Shown: in pieces, positions 1 through 11,973 of the stretch
Layout of the letters: every line of letters starts with the position of its first letter
Position numbering within the stretch: the first letter of the stretch is position 1
Assembly (NCBI GenBank): GCA_022432975.1
Contig: CM039503.1
Location: forward strand, 43,105,869-43,169,868
Source: Begonia masoniana
Taxonomy: Eukaryota > Streptophyta > Magnoliopsida > Cucurbitales > Begoniaceae
Length of the DNA: 64,000 nucleotides
Direction: 5' to 3'
The notes under the pieces: generated by a model
What the model saw: only the letters and a program-made list of their open reading frames with translations
What the model was told of the DNA's origin: nothing
Databases searched by the model: none
Made by a program: the position numbers and the translations under genes

Positions 1-120
1 GAAGGCAGAAGTGATTAAACTGGGCGGAAGGAGTTGGACAAGACAATTATGAACAGTACCGGTAGATGCAAGCTACAAACAGAAATTTATTATTCACAGG
101 TAGATGTGAATAAGACGAGT

Positions 121-1874
121 CATGGGATGACGACAGAAGGAAATGTTGTGACGTCATCGAAAGATGCAGACAACAGATGAAATCGGAAGATGTGATGACG
201 TCAGACGGAAGATGTTGTGACGTCATCAGAAGATGCAGACAACAGATGAAATCGGAAGATGTGATGACGTCAGATGGAAGATGTTGTGATGTCATCGAAA
301 GATGCAAACAACAGATGAAATTGGAAGATGTGATGACGTCAGACGGAAGACGTTGTGACGTCATCGGAAGATGCAGACAATAGATGAAATCAGAAGATGT
401 GATGACGTCAGACGGAAGATGTTGTGACGTCATCAGAAGATGCAGACAACAGATGAAATCGGAAGATGTGATGACGTCAGACGGAAGATGTTGTGACGTC
501 ATCAGAAGATGCAGACAACAGATGAAATCGGAAGATGTGATGACGTCAGACGGAAGATGTTGTGACGTCATCAGAAGATGCAGACAACAGATGAAATCGG
601 AAGATGTGATGACGTCAGACGGAAGATGTTGTGACGTCATCAGAAGATGCAGACAACAGATGAAATCGGAAGATGTGATGACGTCAGACGGAAGATGTTG
701 TGACGTCATCAGAAGATGCAGACAACAGATGAAATCGGAAGATGTGATGACGTCAGACGGAAGATGTTGTGACGTCATCAGAAGATGCAGACAACAGATG
801 AAATCGGAAGATGTGATGACGTCAGACGGAAGATGTTGTGACGTCATCAGAAGATGCAGACAACAGATGAAATCGGAAGATGTGATGACGTCAGACGGAA
901 GATGTTGTGACGTCATCAGAAGATGCAGACAACAGATGAAATCGGAAGATGTGATGACGTCAGACGGAAGATGTTGTGACGTCATCAGAAGATGCAGACA
1001 ACAGATGAAATCGGAAGATGTGATGACGTCAGACGGAAGATGTTGTGACGTCATCAGAAGATGCAGACAACAGATGAAATCGGAAGATGTGATGACGTCA
1101 GACGGAAGATGTTGTGACGTCATCAGAAGATGCAGACAACAGATGAAATCGGAAGATGTGATGACGTCAGACGGAAGATGTTGTGACGTCATCAGAAGAT
1201 GCAGACAACAGATGAAATCGGAAGATGTGATGACGTCAGACGGAAGATGTTGTGACGTCATCAGAAGATGCAGACAACAGATGAAATCGGAAGATGTGAT
1301 GACGTCAGACGGAAGATGTTGTGACGTCATCAGAAGATGCAGACAACAGATGAAATCGGAAGATGTGATGACGTCAGACGGAAGATGTTGTGACGTCATC
1401 AGAAGATGCAGACAACAGATGAAATCGGAAGATGTGATGACGTCAGACGGAAGATGTTGTGACGTCATCAGAAGATGCAGACAACAGATGAAATCGGAAG
1501 ATGTGATGACGTCAGACGGAAGATGTTGTGACGTCATCAGAAGATGCAGACAACAGATGAAATCGGAAGATGTGATGACGTCAGACGGAAGATGTTGTGA
1601 CGTCATCAGAAGATGCAGACAACAGATGAAATCGGAAGATGTGATGACGTCAGACGGAAGATGTTGTGACGTCATCAGAAGATGCAGACAACAGATGAAA
1701 TCGGAAGATGTGATGACGTCAGACGGAAGATGTTGTGACGTCATCAGAAGATGCAGACAACAGATGAAATCGGAAGATGTGATGACGTCAGACGGAAGAT
1801 GTTGTGACGTCATCAGAAGATGCAGACAACAGATGAAATCGGAAGATGTGATGACGTCAGACGGAAGATGTTCT
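121..1874. repeat. 69-bp satellite array, about 25 units, two TGACGTCA sites per unit
   Basis: Units start at 177 and recur every 69 bp to 1833, where the last is cut short. The first three or four differ by a few substitutions; those from about 384 onward are practically identical. Each unit has the palindrome TGACGTCA at unit positions 20-27 and 42-49, so centres are 22 bp apart. Because 69 is a multiple of 3 and the unit lacks stops in two frames, it gives long spurious reading frames on both strands. The array lies inside the minus-strand LTR. Confidence 0.97.
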
Positions 1875-2040
1875 GAAGACATCTACCGAAATGAACAGTA
1901 AACAGAAAACTTCTTACTGAAGACATCTACCGAAATGAACAGTAAACAGAAGACTTTTAACGATGACAGGAAGCAGAAGACATAAAACAGAAAAAGGCAT
2001 ATGCCGAAGCAGAAGACATAAAACAGAAAAAGACTAGATT
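1875..2040. repeat. Short direct duplications flanking the 69-bp array
   Basis: A segment of about 35 bp containing gacatctaccgaaatgaac occurs twice (about 1876-1908 and 1919-1952). It is followed by two copies of a unit containing gcagaagacataaaacag (about 1971-2000 and 2007-2035). The acatctaccg word recurs in the satellites at 26293-29580 and 43960-45145. Confidence 0.85.
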
Positions 2041-2960
2041 CGAAACATGATTTCTTTTGGACATATCAGAAAACACAAAAGAAGGTTAAGAAAACAGACT
2101 GCATGGATACCTCAAGAATCAGGGGCAATCCATGTAAACCCTAAAAGAGGAAAATATCCCAAACAATTCCAAAATACTTCAGAACATAATTTCAACTGTT
2201 AAATACAGGGGTTTTAAATACATTAACAACAGAACCTTTACATTACAAAATTCCCAACAGAGTTTTTAAACAAAACACAGAACTATAGTAGAGTTTTGAA
2301 ACAAAACACCAGAATTCCATAAGAGTTTACAGATATGGACAGTACTTTAAAGACTTAACCCTCAGGACAGAAAATTTTGTCTGGCTGTAGTAACCCCCCC
2401 GAGAGCTCGAGCCACCAGCCACCTATTCATCAGACTGAGGCACAAAGTCCTCACATTCGGGTTCAGTACCTACATTAGAGAGTTCACCTATGAGTCTAAA
2501 ACTCAGTAAGAACATATAATGCAGTTGTGCAAATGCTATGCATGAACTTTTCAGAAATACAGTGACAGAGCAGTACATTACGTTTTAGTGACAGGGGGTA
2601 TAAGAGGGGCTTATAGGGAAACTGGTAGGTGCACGACAGGCACATAACAGATTTCAGAAACAGAAACAGAAATAGAACAGAACAGGCAAAGCTGTACAGT
2701 AGGCCAGTCCCCGTCCCACACTTAACCAATACATTTCAGTCAGATTTTATCTTGCTTAGTTTCAAACCGTGTACAAGAAACAGTTTTGCATGAACTTTCA
2801 GAAAAATCGTGTATGCATGGACATTTACAGTGCTTACAATTTAAAACAGCAGACAATAAGAGTAAACAGCAGAGAAGACAAGAAATACAGAAACTCATAA
2901 CAAAACTTTAACTTATTTACCCGAAACTTCCCGACAGAAATGAAAACCTAGTCCCTCCGT
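2041..2960. other. Non-coding LTR body
   Basis: AT-rich sequence with no convincing gene on either strand. It lies between the satellite and the splice-site/hairpin box of the minus-strand LTR. A C-run with gagagctcgagc sits near 2393-2411. Short open frames here have no recognisable motif. Confidence 0.6.
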
Positions 2961-3005
2961 GATGCAGGGCCTTAAGGGCCAACCTACGGGTATGAACTTA
3001 CCTGT
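2961..3005 (-). promoter_or_regulatory. Shared LTR box: CAGGTAAGT + GGCC hairpin + CTGCATCAC
   Basis: On the minus strand: acaggtaagt, about 20 nt, GGCC-cttaa-GGCC, then CTGCATCAC. It is the first of seven such boxes in this window (others at 13021, 18595, 22110, 37638, 45803 and 47306). The 5' splice-site match is nearly perfect; use as a splice donor is inferred. Confidence 0.6.
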
Positions 3006-3657
3006 TTGTTGCGGTGTTGAAACTGTTGAACGTGTTGCCTTGGTGAGGCACGAACCTGAACATGCATGTAAAGAAAATGAGCAAAGCTGCAAATGCTAAC
3101 TAATAATATGTAAGGCATGCAGCAACTCCTTTCAAACCTTTGGAAAACAAACTAACGTGTTTTCATCCAAAAACAGTGAGTTTCTCTCAAAATTCCGTAA
3201 CCTTAAACTTCCACAAAACTCACATTTTACTTATCCAAACTCATTAGCTTAAACAGATGCTTACCTCTACTGGAGAAAACAGAGAATGGAAGTTTTTGAA
3301 AAGATTGAAATCGCCAGAAGGAGAGAAAACCGAGAAAAATGAAAGGAAGCAGAAGGAAGCATATGAGAAAAGTGAGGGTTTCACGTAGGAGGGGAGAGAA
3401 AAGAACATGGCTTCTTCCACAAGTTGCCAGGTGTCACTCATCCATTGGCCACCTCCCACCAACCTTAATTGGCTCCCAATTTTACCCTTCAATTGGTTTT
3501 CAACTAAACTTCTATTTAGTTCATCGAATCGGTTCTACAACCACTCTCATTCAATTAAACACGTTGGCAATTAAAAATAGTCATTGAATTAATATCAGAG
3601 CAATTCCGCTTACATATCTGGGGAATAAATACATAGGCAAAAATGTCGGGTGCTACA
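3006..3657. other. Non-coding LTR start region (minus strand)
   Basis: The first 650 bp of the minus-strand LTR. The overlapping open frames at 3244-3587 on both strands are low-complexity and match nothing known to me. No gene seen. Confidence 0.55.
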
Positions 3658-3662
3658 TTTCT

Positions 3663-6435
3663 TATAAGGCGATGAACAGATTGAGTGGATCGCCTATTTC
3701 TTATTCCATGAAGGTCAACAAGCAGTTTAAAAGTGAGTGCTCTATTTATTTGGCCACAGTAGTTGATACTCAGTTGTTCAGCGGAGTAAAGCCGAGTGAC
3801 ATTCCTATAGTCAGAGAATTCTCTGAGATATTCCTTGACGATCTTCTCGGATTACCACCAGACAGGGAGATCAAATTTATCATTGATGTATATCCGAGCT
3901 CCCCGCCAATGTCGAAGAATCCATATAGATTGGCGCCTGCTGAATTGAGAGAGTTGAAAACTCAGCTCAAGGAGTTGCTAGATAAGAGTTTTATCCGACC
4001 CAGTTTTTCACCCTGGGGTACGCCCGTTCTATTTGTCAAGAAGAAAGACGGGACCCTCAGAATGTGTGTGGATTACAGAGAGCTGAATAAGTTTACAGTG
4101 AAGAATAAGTATCCACTGCCCCGGATAGATGATTTGTTTGATCAGCTGCAAGGTGCTCGAGTGTTCTCTAGGATTGACCTACGCTCGGGTCACTATCAAT
4201 TGAAGGTCCGGAAGGAAGATGTTCAAAAGACGGCATTCCGAACGAGGTACGGGCATTATGAGTTCCTTGTTATGTCTTTTGGACTTACTAATGCCCCTGC
4301 AGCATTTATGGATTTGATGAACCACGTCTTCAAGACAAGTTTGTTGTTGTTTTTATCGACGATATTCTAATTTATTCTAAGACAAATGAGGAGCATGAAG
4401 AGCAATTGCGGATTGTTCTAGGAATTTTGCAACGACACCAGCTATATCCAAAGTTCACTAAATGTGAGTTTTGGCTGGATAGGGTCAGTTTTCTTGGCCA
4501 TATTATATCACAGGAAGGGGTTTCTGTGGATCCGAGCAAAATTCAGGTGGTCAAAGATTGGCCACAGCCTAAGAACGTGCGAGAGGTACGTGGATTTCTC
4601 GGGTTGGCTGGCTATTATCGGAAGTTTATAGAGAGATTTTCGAAGATTGCAGTTCCTCTTTCACGCTTGATTCGGAAGAACGAAAAGTTTATATGGTCGG
4701 GCTGCTTGTGACAACAGTTTTATGGAGTTAAAGCAGAGATTGACGGCAGCTCCAGTGTTGACATTGCCTGTTGAAGGCGATAAGTTCAGCATATATTGTG
4801 ATGCATCAGGAGTTGGGCTTGGATGCGTGCTTATGCAGGAAGGGAGGTTTATTGCGTATGCTTCTCAGCAGTTGAAGTCGTATGAGCAGAACTATCCTAC
4901 GCATGACCTGGAATTAGCGGCCGTGGTCTTTGCACTGAAAATGTGGAGGCATTGTTATATGGGCAGCAGTGCGAGATATTTTTCCGACCACAAAAGCCTA
5001 AAGTATTTGTTTACGCAGAAGGAACTGAATATGCGACAGAGAAGGTGGCTAGAGTTCGTCAAAGGCTATGAGTTTGAGATTAAGTACCATCCGGGAAAAG
5101 CGAACAAAGTCGCTGATGCTTTGAGCCGAATGCCTACTGCGAGTCAACCTTCACTTCCAGCGATGTCGGTTACATTGCGGTCTGAGATTGAGAGGTTCGA
5201 TGTGGAGATTGTGGAAGAGTTGTCCAGTATGCTCACCAACATTTCTCTCAGGCCGACTATTCTGGATAAGATACGTGAAGCTCAACTAGAAAGACATGGA
5301 GTGTGAGGAGCTTCGATTGAGCATGACTTCTGGAGACTTATCTGAATTTAACTTGTCAGATGACGGTATTCTGAAGTTTAGGCATAGGTGGTACGTGTCT
5401 AACGATGATGAGCTAATGAAAGATATATTGGCCGAGGCACATTCTTCAGCATACTCTGTGCATCCAGGAAGCACTAAAATGTACAGAGATTTAAAGCAAC
5501 ACTTTTGGTGGCCGAACATGAAGAGAGAGGTCGCCAAGTACGTTGAAACCTGTTTAGTTTGTCAACAGGTAAAGGCAGAACACCAGAGGCCGGTCGGAAC
5601 ATTACAGCCACTGCCGATTCCGGAGTGGAAATGGGAGCAGATCTCCATGGATTTTATTGTGGAGCTCCCGGGGACGACGAAATGACATGATGGCATATGG
5701 GTGATTGTGCACTGATTGACAAAGTCGGCTCACTTCTTATCTGTGAAGATGGCATCTTCTATGATCAGCTCGCCGAGCTTTATGTTCAGGAGGTTGTTAG
5801 ATTGCACGGTGTACCAATTTCAATTGTCTTAGATCGAGATCTGAGGTTTACATCGAAGTTCTGGAAGAGTCTGCATAAAGCTATGGGGACTCAGCTAAAT
5901 TTCAGCACAGCATTTCATCCTCAGACTGATGGTCAGACAAAGAGGACAAATCAGATTCTGGAGGATATGCTTAGGGCTTGTGCGTTGGAATTTCAGGGAT
6001 CGTGGAACAGGTACTTGCCACTGGTCGAGTTCTCTTACAACAACAGCTTCCAGGCTACCATTGGTATGGCTCCGTATGAAGCTTTGTATGGTCGTAAGTG
6101 TAGATCTCCACTATATTGGGACGAGGTTGGTGAAGCCAGTATTGTTGGTCCCGAGATTCTACAGCAAACGGCAGAGAATATTGCCGTTATCAGACAGCAT
6201 ATCGAGATAGCTCAGAGTCGACAGAAGAGCTACACTGACACAAGACGGAGAGAACTGGAATTTGAAGAGGGTGATGAGGTTTATTTGAAGGTTTCTCCGT
6301 TTAAAGGTGTAATGCGATTCGGAAGGAGGGGCAAGCTAAACCCTAGATATGTGGGGCCCTTCCCTATTTTGAAGAAGATCGGGAAGATGGTGTATCAACT
6401 ACAGCTTCCGGCTTCAATGGAAGGAATCCACAATG
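3663..6435 (+). pseudogene. gypsy pol, part 1: reverse transcriptase, RNase H and integrase (broken)
   Basis: Domains in order: a tail of the protease-RT linker (about 3672-3870), reverse transcriptase (3870-4700), RNase H (4722-5130; [12 protein letters not shown] and the downstream [13 protein letters not shown]), integrase zinc-binding HHCC (about 5440-5570; HSSAYSVHPG then CLVCQQVK) and integrase core (5650-6210). The RT active-site FIDD is at 4352-4363, one frame away from the upstream RT block, so a frameshift lies near 4337. Further frameshifts lie near 4705, 5295 and 5760, with in-frame stops at 5683-5685 and in the next block (5718-5720). The integrase catalytic glutamate is lysine (codon 5940-5942). 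Pol ends in mid-codon run at 6435, where element A inserted. Certainly non-functional; the family call is firm. Confidence 0.95.
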
Positions 6436-6804
6436 TGTAACACCCGAGTTTTTCGGGTTTCCGCTCCAAGGCTATTTTCGTAAATAAGTAAATTAGGTCC
6501 GTTTTGCGGGCGGATAGTTTTATTAGGACCCTAGAAATTTATGGGGATTTGTAGAAGAATAAGTGGAATTTTAGAAACCCAAATCGAGAAGAGTAATATT
6601 AGAGTTTCTGTTTTAACCTTTTAGTATATCAATTTGTAAAAATAGCAAAATAAGGCCATTTTGGGAACGGTGAGTTTTGTTAGAACTCTAAGATTAAATT
6701 GGAATTTGTGAGATATACGAGATTTAGCGAGAGTCGAAATGGTTGGAAACACGGGAGGGCAAAACGATAAACGAGGATTAATTAATGGTTAGTTTTATTA
6801 TTAG

Positions 6805-6841
<37 letters not shown>

Positions 6842-8381
6842 TAAAATCAACAGAATGGTTAAACCATTCTGTTGATTTCATCGAGCTCGAGCCCGACGAC
6901 AGCCCGACGCCGAGAGAGAGACGAGGGAGAAGCGGTGACTCTCCTCCGACGACGCGGCGATTTCTCGCCGTTTTCAGGCCAGACGACGGCGACGTGAGGC
7001 TCCGGTTCCTTCTCGCGCACTAAACCAAACGGTAAGCTGGATTTCGCCCTGTTCTGTCTCTGTTAAGGCCAAGAAAGATGAGCTTGATTGAGCTCCGATT
7101 TCTGGCGGCTTTTGGCCGTTCTTGGCGTCAAATGGCCGAGCTTAACGCCGACTTTGGTTGCCTGGCCGTGTTGAGCTCAATGTGAGCGAAAATCAGTGAG
7201 GCCGATTTAGGGCACTTCGGTTTTGGTGAGTGTAGCTTCGATTTTAAGTTAGATTATTCTAATTGAGGGTATATGTGGTCGATTGGTGATGAAATGAGCG
7301 TGAATTGATGAAAAATCGAAAATGGGGAAAATTCAGGAAAAAGGGGCAGTTCGGGTTTTGCCCTTTTTGACCTAGTTCCGGTTGTTTGTTTTAAAATTCC
7401 TTTTGGCAGATTAAAATAGGTTATTAGAGGAGTACGTGGCCGCTGGAATCGTTCGATTCCGATAACCGACGCAAAAGTTACGCACGTTTGAAGTTTCGGG
7501 TCGGTTTTTAACGATTCACGGGGTAAGGAAATGGTCTACTACGTAGACAAATGAGAAAATGTTAATAAAACGAAACAAAATGAACATGTTTTATGAAAAG
7601 TCACGCATTCATGCATAAGTTATCCATAGAGCATCCCCTTACTAAGTATTAGGCTTAATGTTTATGTTGTATGATGTAGGTGACAGGTGTGAAGGTGAGA
7701 GTTCCTCTTGATGACAAAGAACAGGTGGTCGACGGGTGGTGCTCGTGGCGGCGGAGTGTGTTTTGGCTTGGCTTGATGATCCGGTGGTGTGCCCCGAACT
7801 GTTTTGGTGGCAAATGATGTGAGTTAGTTTTGTTGGTTAGTAGGTCTACGTGTAGGTTTTGTTTGTGAAAGTATGGAAATGTTTAAGTATATGGATTAGA
7901 TGTTTTGGTGGAAAAATGTATGAAAAGTCGAGTGTTGATGTATATGTAGTGGAAGTAGAACGTTTAGAATGTGGAGTCTTAATTTTAAAATATACAGGAA
8001 CTGTTTGGTTATTTTGAACTGTTTTGGTTATGTTAAAACAGGTAAGGATACGCTCGATTTTTAGAGCGATCCACGCAGTTTGTTTTCTTGAGTCTTTCGA
8101 AATTATAGGTAATATTAGTGCTGTGTTTTGATGATCGATGAACGAGTGATTTTAAGGGATTTCAACAATCCGAGACTTCGATTTAATGGTTTAGAAGTCG
8201 AAACGTTATGAGTGAAATAAAAAGAAAAACTTACGTGGTTATGAGAGTTCAAAGTTAAGGTTACGTTATGGTTAGTTTGTTTAAGGGTTTTGGGAAATAT
8301 TTTTTTAAAAAAAAAATAAGAGAAGTAATGATTATGTCACGGAAAGTCCGTGGCGGCCCTGATCGGGTTGGGGTCGTCACA
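6436..8381 (+). repeat. 5' LTR of element A (1.95 kb, internally deleted)
   Basis: It aligns with the 3' LTR for about the first 1.07 kb (to about 7508) and again from about 7915 to its end. Compared with the 3' LTR it lacks the region holding the splice-site box, the 291-bp duplication and the ATT array. It keeps about 0.4 kb (7515-7915) that the 3' LTR has lost. It has one short (ATT)n tract near 6805-6840. Confidence 0.93.
6844..6878. repeat. Perfect 35-nt inverted repeat in the element A LTR
   Basis: Two 17-nt arms around a single A, centred on cagaatggttaaaccattct, directly after the short ATT tract. The 3' LTR copy (about 11978-12012) keeps the palindrome with one arm mismatch. Confidence 0.9.
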
Positions 8382-8385
8382 GTTA

Positions 8386-8398
8386 TGGTATCAGAGAG
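8386..8398 (+). promoter_or_regulatory. Primer-binding site, initiator-Met tRNA type
   Basis: tggtatcagagag starts 4 nt after the LTR end. The first 11 nt match the complement of the plant initiator-Met tRNA 3' end (TGGTATCAGAGCC); the last two differ. Confidence 0.9.
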
Positions 8399-8471
8399 AC
8401 GGAGTTTTAAAAGCGAGTTCTGTGATATGCCTGCCAAAAACACACCGCCGCACGAGGACTCTCCATCGTTT

Positions 8472-8542
8472 GTAAGTATTTAAGTTTAAGTTTGATTCAT
8501 AGATGTTTATATTATTTTGTCCTGTATTTGTATTGTGTCTAG
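8472..8542 (+). other. Possible 71-nt intron in the gag leader of element A
   Basis: Donor tttgtaagtatt at 8472 and acceptor tgtgtctag ending at 8542, with a T/A-rich interior. It lies between the primer-binding site and the gag ATG (8553). Element B has the same arrangement (34574-34633, minus). Splicing is inferred, not shown. Confidence 0.45.
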
Positions 8543-8552
8543 GAACAAGAAA

Positions 8553-9107
8553 ATGCCGAAAGCACCTAGACAACCTGAGGAGAATCTCGTTAGCCAGCTT
8601 ATAGACGTAGTGCACCGACAATCAGAACAGATAGAGATTTTACTCAACCGAAATGGGAATGGTAGTGGACAAGGTAGTGTTTCATGGAACCGAGGTAGAG
8701 AACAAACTAGGCAATTTCAACCTCCAACGTTTGGTGGATGTGTTATGGATCCGATCCAAGTTGAGGGGTCCCTCGATGTTTTTCCGTCACCCCCAGTCGA
8801 TGAAAGGCCACCACCAGCGAGGGACATTAAGAGGCCCAACGATTCCTCGATTGTGCAGGATAGGAGCGAACGACCCCGAGGAGCTCGTCAAGCTCCTTCG
8901 TGCCCTACATGTCGGAAGTGTCATTTCGGGGAATGTAAATTGTATTCGGACCGATGTTTTAGGTGCGATAAAAGGGGTCACAGAGCCAGGGATTGTCTAG
9001 GGCAGAGCAAGAAGCTACCGAGTGGTCCCTCAAGGACAATTGTTATGACCGAAGATAGGGAAGATGCCCAACCAAGTGTGGTGCCAGGTATAATTTTATT
9101 TCGGTAG
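8553..9107 (+). CDS. gag: Truncated Gag (N-terminal helix plus zinc knuckle, no capsid) of element A
   Basis: A 184-residue open frame. The ATG at 8553 is chosen because it follows the possible leader intron and begins MPKAP, like other plant gypsy Gags. Residues about 12-35 form a likely helix (QLIDVVHRQSEQIEILLNR). The FQPPTFGG motif normally precedes the capsid domain, but here about 80 residues without capsid similarity follow. A Cys/His block CPTCRKCHFGEC precedes a CCHC zinc knuckle CFRCDKRGHRARDC (residues about 137-150). A typical plant gypsy Gag has a capsid of some 200 residues in between, so this is an internally deleted but open Gag. It could bind RNA; forming particles would probably need a partner Gag. 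No pol follows. Confidence 0.8.
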   Translation: MPKAPRQPEENLVSQLIDVVHRQSEQIEILLNRNGNGSGQGSVSWNRGREQTRQFQPPTFGGCVMDPIQVEGSLDVFPSPPVDERPPPARDIKRPNDSSIVQDRSERPRGARQAPSCPTCRKCHFGECKLYSDRCFRCDKRGHRARDCLGQSKKLPSGPSRTIVMTEDREDAQPSVVPGIILFR

Positions 9108-11541
9108 TCTATAAAATGAAGAACATTAAAATAGAGGTGTAGTTTAGAGTATGAATTTAATAGTAGGATGTGCAACATAGATAGAAGTAGACAAAGGGAT
9201 GAAAAATATTAGGTGGGAGAGTTACTAGGTGAAGGCAAGACAACGCAAACTTTGGACAGAGATAGTTATGCATTAAGATAGGTAACCTGACCTTGATACC
9301 ACTAGTATATGTAAGTGAATAAGAGGACGTAGTAGAAACTCGTATATTTTGGACTCGAGCTAAGTTGGAGTTATTTAGATGAAGACATTTTCGAGAGTTT
9401 AACTTAAGTAAACTATCGAGAGAGTAAGAGACGTGTTGCTTACTTTTACAAAGATAGTGCGATTGGTCGATACGAAGTCTAGGATGTATAGTCAGGGTGG
9501 TTACATAGAAGTATTAGTATTGACAATTTTTGATGAGGGAAATATTGAGATCTAAGTGAGGTTGGTAAGTTAATAAATTTAGAGACATAAAGTGAAGTAT
9601 AAGGGTTAGGTATTAACTTGAGACGCCTAAAAAGTGTAACGAATCAAAAGAGAGCTTAACACCTTAGATTGAAGGTCAAGTTTAGAGGTCCAGTACACCT
9701 CGTTCAAGTTAGAGGAGCTGGTGAATTGACAAGGGTAAGTATCAATTATAGGAGATATAACAAGGATAAAAGATTTCAGATTCCTTGAGTCATGGGCGTC
9801 GGAGTTAAGAGTTGAGTCTATAGTAATATAGTTTAAGTTAAGAACCCCGAATATGAAGCTCATTTCTGGGATGGATGTAGAAATCGTCATTACTCAATAG
9901 GTGGTTAAAACCATGGATCAGTTAAAATTTAGCGCCTAAGTAGTAATTGAGGAAATATGAAGAATGAGATCAGATTAGGTGAGTTAGAAAGCTTGGCCTA
10001 TAAGGGATTAAGTGAAGGCCGATTCATATGAGAATTTAAGGAAGTGAACTCGATCACTTTGTTAATTGCCTGGAGACTTGGGAATTGATAGGGCTTGTGG
10101 TATAAGCCATGGCATGCTTAGTTCCATTAAGGTAATGATGCTTTTAAAATTTTGGGAAAATAGAAGGATAAGATTTAAGAACTTTAGAAGATTTAGATTA
10201 GGGTTGTAGGTCTACCTACAACAAGTTTGCTAACAAGAAAATTGTTAGACCAATTATTGTGAAGAAGACAAATAGAATATCTAGAACCTGATTAGCAGGA
10301 ATGAAAGATAGTGGACTAGATCGTAACTTTGGAGGAAGTCCTTGTAAGATATTAAGAATGAGTGTAGGACATTTTTGTTTGATGAAATAAAGGGTTTAGA
10401 TTTAAAGTTAAACTTGAATGTGAAGTAGTGCGAATCGAGGGATTGGTGAGTTATCAAGTACATTAGGAATAGGATTAAATTAGGAATTTTAAGGGCCAAC
10501 CTGTAGGTAACGAAGTTGGAGCCAATGATTTTGGGAATAGCTAACGTGAATTAGATCCCAACTTGAGGAAAATAGAGGCTATGTGAAGTAAGATAAAATG
10601 ACCGGTTAGGTAAATCCTTGGGCGTCGAACACTGTCATATGGATAAGTGAGAAGATTAACTAGATTAAATGAAGGTTGGAATAAGAGTCAAGTAGTTAAG
10701 GTTATAGAATTTTGAGCACATTGGATGAAAGGAAGAGAGGGTTGCACGAGGACTGTGCAAGTGAGCCTAGAAGTGAAGTTAGAGCAGCAGGTATTGGGGA
10801 TGTTCCGACTCGTAAGTTACGTCGATTCGTTAGTATACCCTTTAAGGTGTTGGGTGAATAATTAAAGAATTATTTTAGACTTAAGATTTGTTTGTGATCA
10901 ATAAAGACCGATGTAAGAATTTGATGAAACGATCGTAGTGGAAATAATTATAGAAACCTAGTGGATACCGTGAAAGCGTAAAGAAATAGATTTAATAATT
11001 ACAACCCTGTATACAAGAATGGCATTAGAGTAGCTAAGGAAATGCTATGATTGCCCAAGGTAAGTAGGTTTAGAAAATGAGATTGATAATTTGGAAAGGA
11101 GATAGTAGTGTAAAGAAGAGTTCGAAATAGAGGATTAGGATGAGAGATCTAAGTATCAGGTCCTTAGTGTTATAGAATTGAAGAAGCTTTAAGGGTTTGA
11201 AGTGATTAGGTACGAATTGTTGTCACGAAATTTGAAGAGTTAGAAATTGAATGAACTTAGCTTGAGGGACAAACTAGAGTTGAAGTTAAGTTAAATGAAA
11301 TTTGAAGGTCTAGGCGACGAAGGGTTAAGTTGCAGTCGATGGATGTATGAGTAATTGACTTACGAAGTGCGAAGTTAGACGGATTGAAAGCTTCGGAGAT
11401 ATAGAAAACTATGAAGACCCGAAGGGTGAGAAGGACCATAGGGGTGTCAAGGTTAGTATTTCAAGCATTGTACTTAGAGAATGTGAGGGTGAGTAATTAG
11501 AAGGTTAACCAAGCAATAATTTTGGGGACAAAATTCCAATT
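9108..11541 (+). other. Non-coding interior of element A
   Basis: About 2.4 kb, purine-rich on the plus strand (many gaag and agagt words) and full of stops in all frames. I see no RT, RNase H or integrase motifs. It ends in attttggggacaaaattcc just before the polypurine tract, the usual end of plant gypsy interiors. It may be an old decayed pol or unrelated filler as in LARD-type elements. Confidence 0.7.
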
Positions 11542-11554
11542 AAGGAGGGAAGGA
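11542..11554 (+). promoter_or_regulatory. Polypurine tract of element A
   Basis: aaggagggaagga directly abuts the 3' LTR start TGTAACACC. This is the expected plus-strand priming site. Confidence 0.9.
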
Positions 11555-11937
11555 TGTAACACCCGAGTTTTTTCAGTTTCCGCTCCAAGGCTATTTTCGT
11601 AAATAAGTAAATTAGGTCCGTTTTGCTGGCGGATAGTTTTATTAGGACCCTAGAAATTTATGGGGATTTGTAGAAGAATAAGTGGAATTTTAGAAACCCA
11701 AATCGAGAAAAGTAATATTAGAGTTTCCGTTTTAACCTTTTAGTATATCAATTTGTAAAAATATCAAAATAAGTCCGTTTTGGGAACGGTGAGTTTTGTT
11801 AGAACTCTAAGATTAAATTGGAATTTGTGAGATAATAGCGGCGAGAGTCGAAATGGTTGGAAACACGGGAGGGCAAAACGATAAACGAGGATTAATTAAT
11901 GGTTAGTTTTATTATTAGTTTTATTATTATTATTATA

Positions 11938-11973
<36 letters not shown>

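Larger units (their letters stand above)
1..3657 (-). mobile_element. LTR of a minus-strand LTR retrotransposon, cut by the window edge
   Basis: Read on the minus strand the LTR begins at 3657 with TGTAGCACCC and runs leftwards out of the window. It interrupts the gypsy pol that begins at 3658, so the element inserted into that pol; the matching TSD (tttct expected) lies outside the window. The LTR holds the shared splice-site/hairpin box at 2961-3005 and the 69-bp satellite. No coding region of its own is visible. The assignment rests on the terminal TG, the abrupt junction with pol and the shared box; the other end is not seen, so whether it is solo or part of a full element is unknown. Confidence 0.7.

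Noticed and set aside
47..1901. Long open frames on both strands made of 23-residue repeats
   Set aside because: They come from a 69-bp satellite whose period is a multiple of three; no promoter, no family, both strands open.
3244..3587. Opposing frames of 82 codons
   Set aside because: Mirror frames in LTR DNA, no recognisable domain.
9108..11541. Decayed pol inside element A
   Set aside because: No RT, RNase H or integrase landmark in any frame by eye; left as unassigned. A profile search could overturn this.
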